64,000 nucleotides of DNA from positions 297,428 through 361,427 of the forward strand of contig NZ_JAMTCT010000002.1 of assembly GCF_024171995.1 (NCBI RefSeq), read 5' to 3'. Source of the DNA: Promicromonospora umidemergens. Lineage in GTDB: Bacteria; Actinomycetota; Actinomycetes; Actinomycetales; Cellulomonadaceae. Every line of letters starts with the position of its first letter. Position 1 is the stretch's first letter. This document shows positions 1 through 8,192 of the stretch, one piece after another. The position numbers and the translations under genes are program-made. The notes below the pieces were generated by a model. That model saw nothing but the letters and a program-made list of their open reading frames with translations. It did not search any database and was not told where the DNA came from.

Positions 1-852
1 GGCTGCTTGCCGGACACGGAGTACTTCGAGATCACCGCACGGTCGGGGCACCGCTACGGCGTCTGGGTGACCACACCTCCTGGCTATGCGGACTCCGCAT
101 CTCCATTGCCGCTGATCTACGTGGTGGACGGCAACTGGACCGTTGGTCTCACTGCGCCTCTGATCGTCACGCAGGCGGACCCGTTCTTGACGATCAGCCC
201 CTACATCCAGGTCAGCATCGGCTACGCCGGCGAGGAGGCTGCGGCCTGGGAGCACCTTCGCAACCGCGACCTGGTCCCACCGGGGGAACCTGTCAGCGAG
301 GAGATGGTGGCCACCGTCGAGTGGGCGCGCGACACGGGGGTGATGACCCAGGAGCAGATGGAGGCCTACCTCGCGGAGCTGTCGGACGCACGCGCGGATG
401 TCTTTCTCGACTTTCTCACCGCCGAGCTCCACCCCCAGCTGCAGTCGAAGCTGCGTGTCAGCGAGTCCGGGCACGGCCTCTTCGGCTACTCCTACGGGGG
501 TCTTTTCGCCCTCTACGCCTGGCTGCGCGAGGCTGCACCGTTCGCGACCTTTGGTGCAGGCAGCCCCGGTGTGGCGAGTACGGACAGCCAGATCTTCGAC
601 CTGGTCGAAGCCCTGCCCGAGCCCGGCGAGGACTCTGCCGCTCCACGCCTGCACATCACGATGAACGAAGCCGAGCTGCTCGGAGACATCCCGATCTATC
701 GAGGACTGGCGCGCAACGTCCTCGCGGTCATGGAACCGCTGCATGCCAAGGGCCGGTCGCAGCACGTATCGAGCACGATGTTGCACGAGACGCACGTCAC
801 CGGGCTACAGGCATCGTTCCTCAGCTATCTGAAGTCATGCCACGCGCGCTAG
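1..852 (+). CDS. putative esterase, alpha/beta hydrolase fold (5' end cut by window)
   Basis: The frame is open from the first base, so the true start probably lies outside the window; a TTG at position 7 is the only start candidate inside it. The protein resembles the esterase-D / enterochelin-esterase type (PF00756-like): an early LIYVVDGNW strand typical of the family and a nucleophile elbow G-Y-S-Y-G-G about 160 residues in, with a late HETH segment that could supply the catalytic histidine. No signal peptide is visible in the part present. The substrate cannot be told from sequence. The stop codon overlaps the end of a minus-strand gene remnant, so the right flank is a junction with a disturbed region. 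Confidence 0.8.
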   Translation, partial: GCLPDTEYFEITARSGHRYGVWVTTPPGYADSASPLPLIYVVDGNWTVGLTAPLIVTQADPFLTISPYIQVSIGYAGEEAAAWEHLRNRDLVPPGEPVSEEMVATVEWARDTGVMTQEQMEAYLAELSDARADVFLDFLTAELHPQLQSKLRVSESGHGLFGYSYGGLFALYAWLREAAPFATFGAGSPGVASTDSQIFDLVEALPEPGEDSAAPRLHITMNEAELLGDIPIYRGLARNVLAVMEPLHAKGRSQHVSSTMLHETHVTGLQASFLSYLKSCHAR

Positions 853-1100
853 GAGGTTGCGGGGGTGGGTGGCATCGACGAACCACAGTACGTCGTGTCG
901 TCCGGGTAGCCGGCCGCCCACCACTGCACGCGGACGTAGATCGTGTCACCGTCGTTCGCGCCGTCGTAGATGTACAGCACCTCGTCCCACGGGTGGAACT
1001 CGACCTGAGCGACGGAGGTCCCGTTGTTCTTGACGACCAGCTTTGCTGTCCCGGCTTCAGTTCCGGTGTCCTTGGTCTTAGGGCTGTCCGGCGATACGTG
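849..1100 (-). pseudogene. C-terminal fragment of a lost protein
   Basis: Reading the minus strand gives an open frame of 83 codons ending in TAG at 849-851 and bounded upstream by an in-frame TGA at 1101-1103. It has no usable start near its beginning. The encoded stretch (KLVVKNNGTSVAQVEF, then DGDTIYVRVQWW and a final YCGSSMPP) has the composition and beta-strand pattern of an extracellular protein tail, and its codons are high-GC like coding DNA. I read it as the surviving 3' end of a larger gene. It sits directly downstream of two immunity-like genes on the same strand, which fits recombination debris of a polymorphic-toxin locus, but that link is inference. Confidence 0.5.
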
Positions 1101-1105
1101 TCACG

Positions 1106-1519
1106 CTACTCGACCAGTTCCAACTCGAGCTGGAAGTCTCGCCACAATTCCTCAACTAAACACTTTCGCGCGAACTTCACAACACCGCGCGACCACCACA
1201 GTTCCGCAGGAATCCTAGGAAATGCATCAGGAATCAGAAGTACGCGGAACGCTGAGTCAACCTTTTCCACTTCCCTGCCGAGCAGCACAAGGTCAGGGAA
1301 TCTTTGCAGTTCAGTAGAACCCAGCGCGCGCGAGAGCGAATCCCTCGATGTCAGATCATTGAAGTAGTCCTCAGCATCACTAGGATAACCATCCTCGCAA
1401 TCAGCAACGAACGTCGCCCAACGGGCGAGGAGTGTCTCAGGTTGGAAGTCGCGCCACCTTCCAGATTCCCTGACAAAACTCGAGAACGCGTCGCGGAATC
1501 CTTCGTCCCATTGATTCAC
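1106..1519 (-). CDS. hypothetical protein, possible immunity protein
   Basis: A 137-residue acidic soluble protein. The GTG start at 1519 was chosen because a GGGAGA ribosome site lies just upstream; the open frame runs further to 1606 but that extension looks non-coding. No recognised domain. The pattern W..FV..CE.GY..D..DYFNDL followed by F.VLL.PDAFP....WW.RGV recalls small actinobacterial proteins of unknown function that are often scattered near toxin loci. GC content is clearly lower than in neighbouring genes, a sign of transfer. It lies about 140 bp downstream of another small gene on the same strand. Role as an immunity protein is inferred from size, acidity and context only. Confidence 0.6.
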   Translation of the reverse strand: MNQWDEGFRDAFSSFVRESGRWRDFQPETLLARWATFVADCEDGYPSDAEDYFNDLTSRDSLSRALGSTELQRFPDLVLLGREVEKVDSAFRVLLIPDAFPRIPAELWWSRGVVKFARKCLVEELWRDFQLELELVE

Positions 1520-1656
1520 TTTGCAGTCTCCCTCATGAAGTACGCAAGAGGGTCGTCGGGGCGGAAATAGCTGGTAATGATATCTCCGTCCCCATCCCAA
1601 TGTCATAGACCAAGCACATGCTTATCGAAGTGCTTGCCTGCCCCCCGGGTGAGGTC

Positions 1657-2139
1657 CTACTCCAAGATCCGTCTCGAGTGTTCCTCGTCCAGAACTGCCA
1701 GGACAGCTCGTGCAACCTGCCAGGCATTGAATGGGTCCCGCTCAACCGCGACCCGCAGCAAGGACCAATACCCCTTCATCGCCTCGGCACGGCACTGCTC
1801 ACGTAGATCGCCATTTCCTAAGGCAATCTCGGAACGGTCAGCGTACCCCGTCACGATCCGCCCGAGGACGTCAAGTGAAGTCGCGAGATTCGCGGCCGGA
1901 ATCGACCCTTCAGCGACTGCAGCGACGATCGTTGCAACCGCCACGGGTGCGCACTGGAAGAGATCGCCCTGCGCCTCCAACTCGTTCTCCAGCCGCTCGT
2001 ACGCTCCGTCATCTGCGTCACCCTCAGCGAACAGGAGCATCCGAAGGTCCTCACCAACGCGGCTGGCGTTGCCGCCACCAGCGCGAAGGTCGCCCCATGA
2101 CACCAGGTGCAACTGCTTCTCTGCAAGCAACAAGCTCAC
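1657..2139 (-). CDS. hypothetical small protein, HEAT-like helical, possible immunity protein
   Basis: About 160 residues, predicted almost wholly helical. GTG at 2139 is the best upstream start, though a GTG just before the Ser-Trp-Gly-Asp segment is also possible. The pattern W.DL..A.G.A..V...L..LLF followed by L.N.L..QGDL and repeated A/V-rich helices resembles short HEAT-like proteins of actinobacteria found as scattered paralogues in polymorphic-toxin islands. No catalytic motif is visible. Base composition is lower in GC than in the flanking genes. With the gene at 1106-1519 and the fragment at 849-1100 it forms a small minus-strand island; orphan immunity gene is the most natural reading but unproven. 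Confidence 0.55.
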   Translation of the reverse strand: MSLLLAEKQLHLVSWGDLRAGGGNASRVGEDLRMLLFAEGDADDGAYERLENELEAQGDLFQCAPVAVATIVAAVAEGSIPAANLATSLDVLGRIVTGYADRSEIALGNGDLREQCRAEAMKGYWSLLRVAVERDPFNAWQVARAVLAVLDEEHSRRILE

Positions 2140-2409
2140 CTTCCCATGCTCCACCAGCCAGTCCCGGTGTTCCTGGTGGGAACAACGACGGCGGCAACTG
2201 TGGCTGGCATACACGCGAACAGACCGGAATGGTCAGCCACGTCTCCCCGGCGGCACCCTTCGGCCGGCGTCAACCCTTGAGCGACTCTTCGTCGTGCCCG
2301 ACGCTGGCGGCCGCCAGCACGTGAGCCAGGCGCTCGGAATCTCCTGCTCATATGTGCGTGACGTGTTCCGATAGCGTGGTCGTGTCTGTCGCCTGAGAGG
2401 AGCGAGCCA

Positions 2410-3159
2410 GTGCCGATATGGCTGGAGGCTATCGGCTGGGGACTGTTTGGCGGCCTGGCCCTGGTTCTCGGCGCGCTGATCGCGTGGTTCGTCCGTGTTC
2501 CGCGGTCCGTGGTAGCTACTGTCATGGCCTTCGGCGCGGGCGTCCTGATCGCCGCCCTCGCGTTCGAGCTCGTGGACGAGGCAGAGCGGTCCGGCGGGCT
2601 CGCGCCGACGGTCGCCGGGTTCCTTGCTGGTGCGTCCGTGTACGTCCTGGCCAACACCGCGTTGGCGCGGCGAGGCGCCCGCCACCGCAAGCGCTCGGGC
2701 GACCAGCAGCCTTCCGAGCAGCAGACGCCCGGCAGTGGCGGTGCGATCGCGATCGGCGCACTGCTCGACGGGATACCGGAGTCGGTCGTCCTAGGACTGT
2801 CCTTGCTGGACGGCGGTGGCGTAGGAGTGGGCATCCTGGCCGCGGTGTTTATATCGAACGTCCCCGAAGGCCTGTCCAGTGCCGCAGGGATGAAGCGGGC
2901 CGGCCGCAGCGCGGCGTATGTGTTCGGCGTCTGGGGTGGCATCGCAGTCGCGAGCGCGCTCGCCAGCCTGCTTGGTGCGCTGGCGCTCCAGAGCGCTCCC
3001 GACGCCGCGGTCGCGGTGATCACGGCGGTCGCGGCCGGCGCAATCCTGGCGATGCTGGCAGACACCATGATCCCCGAGGCATTCGAGCGCACCCACGCGC
3101 TGACCGGCTTGATCACCGCGCTCGGCTTCTTGACGGCGTTCACCATCGAACGGATCTGA
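2410..3159 (+). CDS. ZIP-family metal transporter homologue
   Basis: 249-residue membrane protein with about eight hydrophobic segments and a short basic, Gln-rich cytoplasmic loop near residues 85-105 between the third and fourth segments. The GTG start follows GAGAGGAG at good spacing. Segments containing LLDGIPES and ISNVPEGLSS match the paired metal-binding helices of ZIP transporters in position, but the histidines of the usual HN.PEG motifs are Asp and Ser here, so the metal site is altered. ZIP proteins move Zn, Fe or Mn into the cytoplasm; direction and substrate cannot be assigned for this variant. Not co-directional with any close partner, so probably a single-gene unit. Confidence 0.82.
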   Translation: MPIWLEAIGWGLFGGLALVLGALIAWFVRVPRSVVATVMAFGAGVLIAALAFELVDEAERSGGLAPTVAGFLAGASVYVLANTALARRGARHRKRSGDQQPSEQQTPGSGGAIAIGALLDGIPESVVLGLSLLDGGGVGVGILAAVFISNVPEGLSSAAGMKRAGRSAAYVFGVWGGIAVASALASLLGALALQSAPDAAVAVITAVAAGAILAMLADTMIPEAFERTHALTGLITALGFLTAFTIERI

Positions 3160-3363
3160 TCACGCCACCGTTCTTCGGCGGGACGCCCGTCATGACAGTT
3201 GGGAAGCAGTGCGTGCCCCGAAGCTTCACACGTCCGCGAGAGCGTACCGCGCGGCTGCCACACCACCTCGACCGGCGCCATCGCTGACGACACGGAGGAA
3301 GCGCCGGTACGCGCCGAGCAGCGCATCCACCCAGCCCAAGACGCGGTTCGATACCGTGAGTCA

Positions 3364-4275
3364 ATGAAGCTCGGCCTATCCCAGCTGATCGATCCTCGCC
3401 TACTTCCACTGGTCGACTCGACCCGCGCGTTCTACGAGAAACGGGGCGTGGGCCGGGGACCGAGCAGCCGGGACGAACTTCAGTTGATCCGCGACGCGGC
3501 GAAACCTCCCGCCCCATCGAGCCCTCCTGCGGTCGTCGAGGTGGTCGGCCACGACGATCGCGCGGTGCCGGTGCGGACGTACTTTCCGACGTCGGCCACC
3601 CCGAGGGGTGTGTTCCTGGATCTCCATGGCGGTGGGTTCTACCTGGGAGCTTCGGCAGGAAGCGATATCCGCAACCGAGAGCTGGCCGACATCCTCGGTA
3701 TCGTCGTCGTCAGCGTCGACTACAGGCTCGCGCCAGAGAAACCGTGGCCTGCGGCACCCGACGACTGCGAGACCGCAGCACTATGGCTAGCAGAACACGC
3801 GGCCGACCGATTCGGAACAGATCGGCTCACCATCGGCGGGTTCTCCGCAGGCGCCACCCTCGCGATGACCACCCTCATCCGCCTCCGCGATCACGGTGTA
3901 GCAGCGTACGACGCCGCCGTGCTGCAGTTCGGGACTTACGACCTCAGCGGGCAGACACCCAGCGGGCGCCTGATCGCAGACGAGTACTTCATCGAGGCTT
4001 ACGCAGGCCAGGCGACGGAGCGCACCCACCCAGACTTCTCCCCCATCTACGCCGATCTGGGGAACCTGCCACCGGCGTTGATCGTCATCGGCGAAGGGGA
4101 CATCCTCTTGCGCGACAATCTCGCCATGACCGCGCAGCTGTCCGCAGCCGGCGTCGACGTCGACCTGCGCGTCTACCCTGCCGCACCCCACGGTTTCACG
4201 GGGCACGCGACGCCCATGGCCAGAGCTGCACTCGACGACATACACACCTGGCTCGACAGCCGACTCAGCCAGTAG
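3364..4275 (+). CDS. HSL-family (class IV) alpha/beta hydrolase, esterase/lipase
   Basis: 303 residues from the ATG at 3364; the open frame begins earlier at 3199, but the extra 55 residues are compositionally non-coding. Diagnostic features of hormone-sensitive-lipase-type esterases are all present: the oxyanion-hole motif HGGGF near residue 85, the nucleophile motif G-F-S-A-G near residue 161, an Asp in the GEGDILL segment and the catalytic His in APHGF near the C-terminus. Such enzymes hydrolyse short-chain esters in the cytoplasm. No signal peptide. No operon partner; the gene is followed by a decayed integrase segment on the other strand. Confidence 0.88.
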   Translation: MKLGLSQLIDPRLLPLVDSTRAFYEKRGVGRGPSSRDELQLIRDAAKPPAPSSPPAVVEVVGHDDRAVPVRTYFPTSATPRGVFLDLHGGGFYLGASAGSDIRNRELADILGIVVVSVDYRLAPEKPWPAAPDDCETAALWLAEHAADRFGTDRLTIGGFSAGATLAMTTLIRLRDHGVAAYDAAVLQFGTYDLSGQTPSGRLIADEYFIEAYAGQATERTHPDFSPIYADLGNLPPALIVIGEGDILLRDNLAMTAQLSAAGVDVDLRVYPAAPHGFTGHATPMARAALDDIHTWLDSRLSQ

Positions 4276-4319
4276 AGCGCGACGCGTCGTCGCGAAGACC
4301 CCCGCCCACCGCGACGTCG

Positions 4320-4482
4320 AGCAACGCGCCCTTGTGTCCTGACCCAGGACCGGGCGGATCTGCTTGTCCAGCATCCGCCGGTACCTGTCCCGGGTCGAAG
4401 TCTGCAGCGACTTGTTCAGCAGGGGACGCTCGGCCCAGTCGCGCAGCGTGATCGCCTGCAGGAACCGTGCGCGCCAGGGCAT
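4320..4482 (-). pseudogene. tyrosine recombinase (phage-type integrase) N-terminal remnant
   Basis: The minus strand encodes, from ATG at 4482, a stretch T-L-R-D-W-A-E-R followed by NKSLQ.STRDRYRRMLDKQI and RPVLG, which is the look of the SAM-like core-binding domain of actinobacterial tyrosine integrases. The match stops within about 55 residues and the frame then runs antisense through the neighbouring esterase gene. There is no catalytic domain with the R-H-R-Y residues anywhere nearby. A second frame further upstream on the same strand may hold more of the N-terminus. I read it as a scar of a past integrative element; no att repeats were found. Confidence 0.55.
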
Positions 4483-4743
4483 CGCGCACCTTCGGCCGCG
4501 TCCACCCGCCCCGGTCGATCACCCACCAGGTGTCGACCGCGCCCACCGGACGCCGGCGGCCCCGACTCACCTATCGATCCCGCACTCCCACCCGGTCCCG
4601 TTGGGCGAAGTCTGGATTTCAGGTGGCCCCTGAAGGCCATTCCTGTCCGCCACCGTCCCAACGCGGTGAAGTTCCCCCACAGGTAAAACGCCACTCCAGC
4701 CCAGGTAGTCGACGTACAAGGGGCAGAGCAGTACGTTTCCACC
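4483..4743. other. intergenic stretch with no recognisable gene
   Basis: Between the integrase remnant and the next gene. Several frames are open because of high GC, but none has a family-like composition; the minus-strand frame around 4500-4570 could be an out-of-frame continuation of the integrase remnant. No clear promoter or terminator was found. The downstream gene starts at 4744 without a Shine-Dalgarno sequence, which would fit a leaderless transcript. Confidence 0.4.
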
Positions 4744-5580
4744 ATGAGCAGTGACAGCGACGCGCCTCCGACCGAGGGCGGCGAGAAGACCGAGCGGATG
4801 GACCGCCTCCGGGCTCTGTTGACCAAGCCCATCAAGATTCCCGAGTCTGCGTCGAGTGACAACGAGGACGCCGACTACGCCGCACCCGTGGCAGCCGCCG
4901 CGGCACCCAAGGGGGCCAAGACGCCGATGACACCCCAGGGAACGACGCCCAAGGGAGCCAAGGCCCCCGTCGAGACCCCGCCGGCGGTCAAAGCGGCGGC
5001 CGAAGCACTCGACCGCCTCAGCGACGAGGAGAAGGAGGCGGCCGTCGACGGCGCCGGGCAGGCGGGCAGGCCCAGCCGGTCACGGCGCACGTGGGCCGAC
5101 GCCTACCTCGCCAAGCCGGACAAGCCCCTGACCCCGGAAGAGGTGCGCACCGAGCTCACCGTCACCCTCAAGGAACAGGGCACCGAGCTGCGCGAGCTCG
5201 TCGCCAAGCAGGCCACCGCACAGGAGAAGGCGCAGGAGCAGGCGCTCACGCAGGCCATCGAGCAGGCGCGGGAGCAAGCCTCCGCCGAGCTCGCCACCTC
5301 GGCCGAGCAGACCGCCGTCGCCGCGCGCCAGGAGGCGGAGCGCCTGCAGGGGCAGATCGACGAGCTCACCTCGACCAGCGGCACGCTGCGCACCGACCTC
5401 GACGCGGCCCGCGCTGTCGCGGTGGCGGCCCAGGCTGCCGCCGACTCCGCCACGACGGCGGCGACCGCGGCCCGCGAGGCCGCCGACGCCGCCGCCAGGA
5501 AGGCGGCGACCGCCACCACGCTCGCCTGGGTCGGCATCGCGCTGGCCCTGGTGGCCGCGGTGGTCGCCGTGGTCGTGTAG
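4744..5580 (+). CDS. tail-anchored coiled-coil membrane protein, unknown function
   Basis: 278 residues. The first 110 are polar, acidic and Ala/Pro/Lys-rich, probably disordered, with two copies of a PKGAK element near residues 55-75. Residues about 125-255 form a long Gln/Glu/Ala-rich helix with heptad character, turning into an Ala-rich segment. The last 22 residues (TTLAWVGIALALVAAVVAVVV) are a single hydrophobic helix ending at the C-terminus, so the protein should sit on the inner membrane with its bulk in the cytoplasm. There is no signal peptide and no recognised domain. Similar layouts occur in scaffold or cytoskeleton-like proteins, but no function can be assigned. Confidence 0.75.
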   Translation: MSSDSDAPPTEGGEKTERMDRLRALLTKPIKIPESASSDNEDADYAAPVAAAAAPKGAKTPMTPQGTTPKGAKAPVETPPAVKAAAEALDRLSDEEKEAAVDGAGQAGRPSRSRRTWADAYLAKPDKPLTPEEVRTELTVTLKEQGTELRELVAKQATAQEKAQEQALTQAIEQAREQASAELATSAEQTAVAARQEAERLQGQIDELTSTSGTLRTDLDAARAVAVAAQAAADSATTAATAAREAADAAARKAATATTLAWVGIALALVAAVVAVVV

Positions 5581-5602
5581 CCCGACACGTCGCCCGACGG
5601 GC

Positions 5603-5833
5603 TCAGCGCGGATCGTCGAGGTCGGCACCGGCGCGCAGCACGAAGCGCCGGTGCCTCGGCCTCCCGTGGCGATGACCTCCGTAGTACGTGGGCGACTCCC
5701 CGACCGGCGCGTAGGTCACCCGCGGGCCGGTGAACAGCTCGTCGAGCAGCGTCGCCAACGCAGCGTCAACCGGCGACCCCAGCGCCTGCGCACCGGACCG
5801 GCCGGACTCCTGACCTTCCGTCGATTCGTACAT
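5603..5833 (-). CDS. small hypothetical protein
   Basis: 76 codons from ATG at 5833. Third codon positions are strongly G/C and there is a plausible globular helix (ALATLLDELF) followed by a His/Arg-rich tail around YYGGHRHGRPRHRRF. No domain or signal recognised. It overlaps nothing and fills the gap between two plus-strand genes. The basic tail could bind nucleic acid or metal, but this is a guess; a chance open frame remains possible. Confidence 0.4.
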   Translation of the reverse strand: MYESTEGQESGRSGAQALGSPVDAALATLLDELFTGPRVTYAPVGESPTYYGGHRHGRPRHRRFVLRAGADLDDPR

Positions 5834-5915
5834 GTGTTCGACTATACCCGTCGCCCGCACTGGAGTCCACCGAATGCGCTGGCCACTGCTCCGTCGCCCC
5901 CGTTACCGTCGGCGG

Positions 5916-6683
5916 ATGATTCTCAGCCACGACACGACGGGTGACACGACAGGCTCGGGCCCCGCCGTCCTGCTCCTGCACGCCGGCGTAGCCGACTCCC
6001 GGATGTGGGCCGCGCAGCGGGCGCCCCTTGCCCGGTCACACCGCGTGATCCGGTGCGACCTGCGCGGCTACGGCGACACGCCGTTGACCAGCGAGCCGTT
6101 CGACAACGCGGGTGATGTGAAGGCGCTGCTCAGCTCTCTGGGCGAGCGGCCGGTCGCGATCGTCGGGGCGTCGTCGGGTGGGAACGTTGCGCTACAGGTC
6201 GCCTCCGAGTGGCCGGAGCTCGTGTCCCACCTCGTCCTGCTGAACTCCGCCTTCGCCCTGCCTGCGACGCGCTCGCTGCAGCGGTTCGCCCGACGGGAGG
6301 ACGCACTGCTCGAGGCGGGCGACATCGACGGCGCGACCGAGCTCAACGTCGCCACGTGGCTCGGGCCCGACGCCGACGACGACGCCCGCGAGCTGCTGCG
6401 CACCATGCAGCGTCACGCGTTCCGGGTCCAGCTCGGCGCCGGGGAGGACATCCACCAGGACGCCGGTCCCGGCATAGACCTGGAAGCCGTCACCGCCCAC
6501 ACCCTGATCGTCTCCGGCGGCCAGGACCTCGACCACTTCCGCGCGGTCGCGAACCACCTCGCCGGGCACGTCCCGGGCGCCAAGCACACCCAGCTCGGCT
6601 GGGCCGGCCACCTGCCGAACCTCGAACGCCCCGACGAGATCACGACGCTCGTCACGGACTTCCTGGCCGAGTTCCGCCGCTAG
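5916..6683 (+). CDS. alpha/beta hydrolase
   Basis: 255 residues from ATG at 5916. Compact alpha/beta hydrolase of the alpha/beta-hydrolase-6 type: oxyanion-side HAG motif in VLLLHAGVADSRMW, a DLRGYGDT strand, the nucleophile elbow G-A-S-S-G-G near residue 91, an Asp in SGGQDLDHF and the catalytic His in the GWAGHLPNLERP segment near the C-terminus. Cytoplasmic, no signal peptide. Substrate unknown. It converges on the DUF1990 gene with a 15 bp gap. Confidence 0.88.
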   Translation: MILSHDTTGDTTGSGPAVLLLHAGVADSRMWAAQRAPLARSHRVIRCDLRGYGDTPLTSEPFDNAGDVKALLSSLGERPVAIVGASSGGNVALQVASEWPELVSHLVLLNSAFALPATRSLQRFARREDALLEAGDIDGATELNVATWLGPDADDDARELLRTMQRHAFRVQLGAGEDIHQDAGPGIDLEAVTAHTLIVSGGQDLDHFRAVANHLAGHVPGAKHTQLGWAGHLPNLERPDEITTLVTDFLAEFRR

Positions 6684-6698
6684 GTCGGCGGCCGGAGC

Positions 6699-7223
6699 TC
6701 AGCCGCCTGCGCTGTTCAGGTAGCCGCGCGTGACCCGGTCCTGGACCCGGTGGGCGATCCGCGGCAGGATCCGGGAGCCCCAGAAGTCGTGCCTGGCCAC
6801 GGCGTGGATCTCGAAGACCACCCGGTCGCCGTCGCGCACCACCCGGAACGACTCCACGCCCGTCTCCGGGTGGTGGGGCAGCGTGGCGTAGGTGAACCCG
6901 GCCACGTCGGGCTCGCGGACGGCGTCGACCACCCGGCACGGTGCGGCGAACCAGAGCGGTCCCGCACGGACCGCCTGCACCACTGTCACGCCCGTCGCGG
7001 CGAGCCCGGTCGACTCGATGATCAGCCCGGCGCCCCGGTGGATGCGCCAGCCGAACAGGGCGTCTGCGGTCGCGGGGACCGACGCGTCCGGGCCGAGCAC
7101 CACCCGCTCCCGCAGCACGCGGGCCCGCGCGGGCGGCGCGTCCAGCCAGCCGGGGTCGGCCGTCGGGCGCTCGGCGACCGAACGCTCAAGGATGCGCGCG
7201 AGGTCGGGCCGGGTCAGCTGCAC
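6699..7223 (-). CDS. DUF1990 family protein
   Basis: 174 residues. The C-terminal half has the family signature with a FTYATLPHHPETGVE segment followed by FRVVRDGDRVVFEIHAVARH and a terminal region ending near YLNSAGG, matching DUF1990 (UPF0548) in length and order. The fold is related to START/SRPBCC-like ligand-binding proteins; no enzymatic activity is established for the family. The gene diverges from the hydrolase at 7293 by about 70 bp. Confidence 0.85.
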   Translation of the reverse strand: MQLTRPDLARILERSVAERPTADPGWLDAPPARARVLRERVVLGPDASVPATADALFGWRIHRGAGLIIESTGLAATGVTVVQAVRAGPLWFAAPCRVVDAVREPDVAGFTYATLPHHPETGVESFRVVRDGDRVVFEIHAVARHDFWGSRILPRIAHRVQDRVTRGYLNSAGG

Positions 7224-7292
7224 CGCCGCAGCCTACCGGCCGGGACCCCGGCACGGCCGATGAGTTCGCGGCGCCTGCCGGGTCGGACCACC

Positions 7293-8192
7293 ATGACCGA
7301 GACCCTGCTCGATGTATCGGGCGCACAGCTGTGTGCCGAGACCTTCGGCGACCCGGCCGACCCGGCGATCCTCCTGATCGGCGGGATCGCGAGCGCCATG
7401 GACTGGTGGCACGACGACTTCTGCCGGGCGCTGGCCGACGGCGACGCCCCCGGAGGACCGGGACGCTTCGTCGTCCGCTACGACCACCGCGACACCGGGC
7501 GGTCCCGGACGGACCCGCCCGGGGCGCCGTCGTACACCGGGGACGACCTGGCGCGGGACCCGGTCCGGCTGCTCGACGCGCTGAGGCTGGGGCGCGCGCA
7601 CCTCGTCGGGGTGTCGATGGGCGGCGGGATCGCGCAGCAGACGGCGATCGAGCACCCGGGCCGCGTCGCGTCGCTGACGCTGATGTCGACGAGCCCGCTC
7701 ACGGGCGGCGACCCGCACGCCGACGCGGGCGGTCCGAGCCTGCCCGGCCCTTCCCCGGAGGCCCTGGCACTGTTCGACGACCCGCCGCCGGACCCGGACT
7801 GGGGCGACCGGGACGCCGTCGTCCGGCATCTCGTCGAGGGCGAGCGGGCGTTCGCCGGGCCGGGCTACGACGCGGCGGCCACGCTGGAGACGGCCCTCCG
7901 CGTCGCGGAGCGGTCCATCGACCCGGCCGCGGCGGCCAACCACTTCCTGGTCGAGAGCGGTCCGCTGCGCGGCACGCTCGCCGACGTCGCCGCGCCCACG
8001 CTGGTGCTGCACGGCGAGGACGACCCGCTGTTCCCGCCGGAGCACGGCGCGGCACTGGCCGCGGCCGTCCGGGGCGCGCGGCTGGTGCTGCTGTCCGGGG
8101 TCGGGCACCAGTACCCGCCTCGTATCGCGTGGGGCGTGGTGGTGCCGGAGATCCTCGCGCTCACCGCGCCGGGCGGTGCTCCTCGAACCTGA
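7293..8192 (+). CDS. alpha/beta hydrolase, RdmC-like
   Basis: 299 residues from ATG at 7293. The RYDHRDTGRS motif and the nucleophile elbow G-V-S-M-G-G place it with the RdmC / aclacinomycin-methylesterase-like hydrolases widespread in actinobacteria. The acid residue is in HGEDDPLFP and the histidine in SGVGHQYP near the C-terminus. The last 32 bp overlap the 3' end of the convergent P450 gene, so both mRNAs read through the same segment in opposite directions. Substrate unknown; the close P450 does not by itself imply a shared pathway because the genes converge. Confidence 0.88.
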   Translation: MTETLLDVSGAQLCAETFGDPADPAILLIGGIASAMDWWHDDFCRALADGDAPGGPGRFVVRYDHRDTGRSRTDPPGAPSYTGDDLARDPVRLLDALRLGRAHLVGVSMGGGIAQQTAIEHPGRVASLTLMSTSPLTGGDPHADAGGPSLPGPSPEALALFDDPPPDPDWGDRDAVVRHLVEGERAFAGPGYDAAATLETALRVAERSIDPAAAANHFLVESGPLRGTLADVAAPTLVLHGEDDPLFPPEHGAALAAAVRGARLVLLSGVGHQYPPRIAWGVVVPEILALTAPGGAPRT

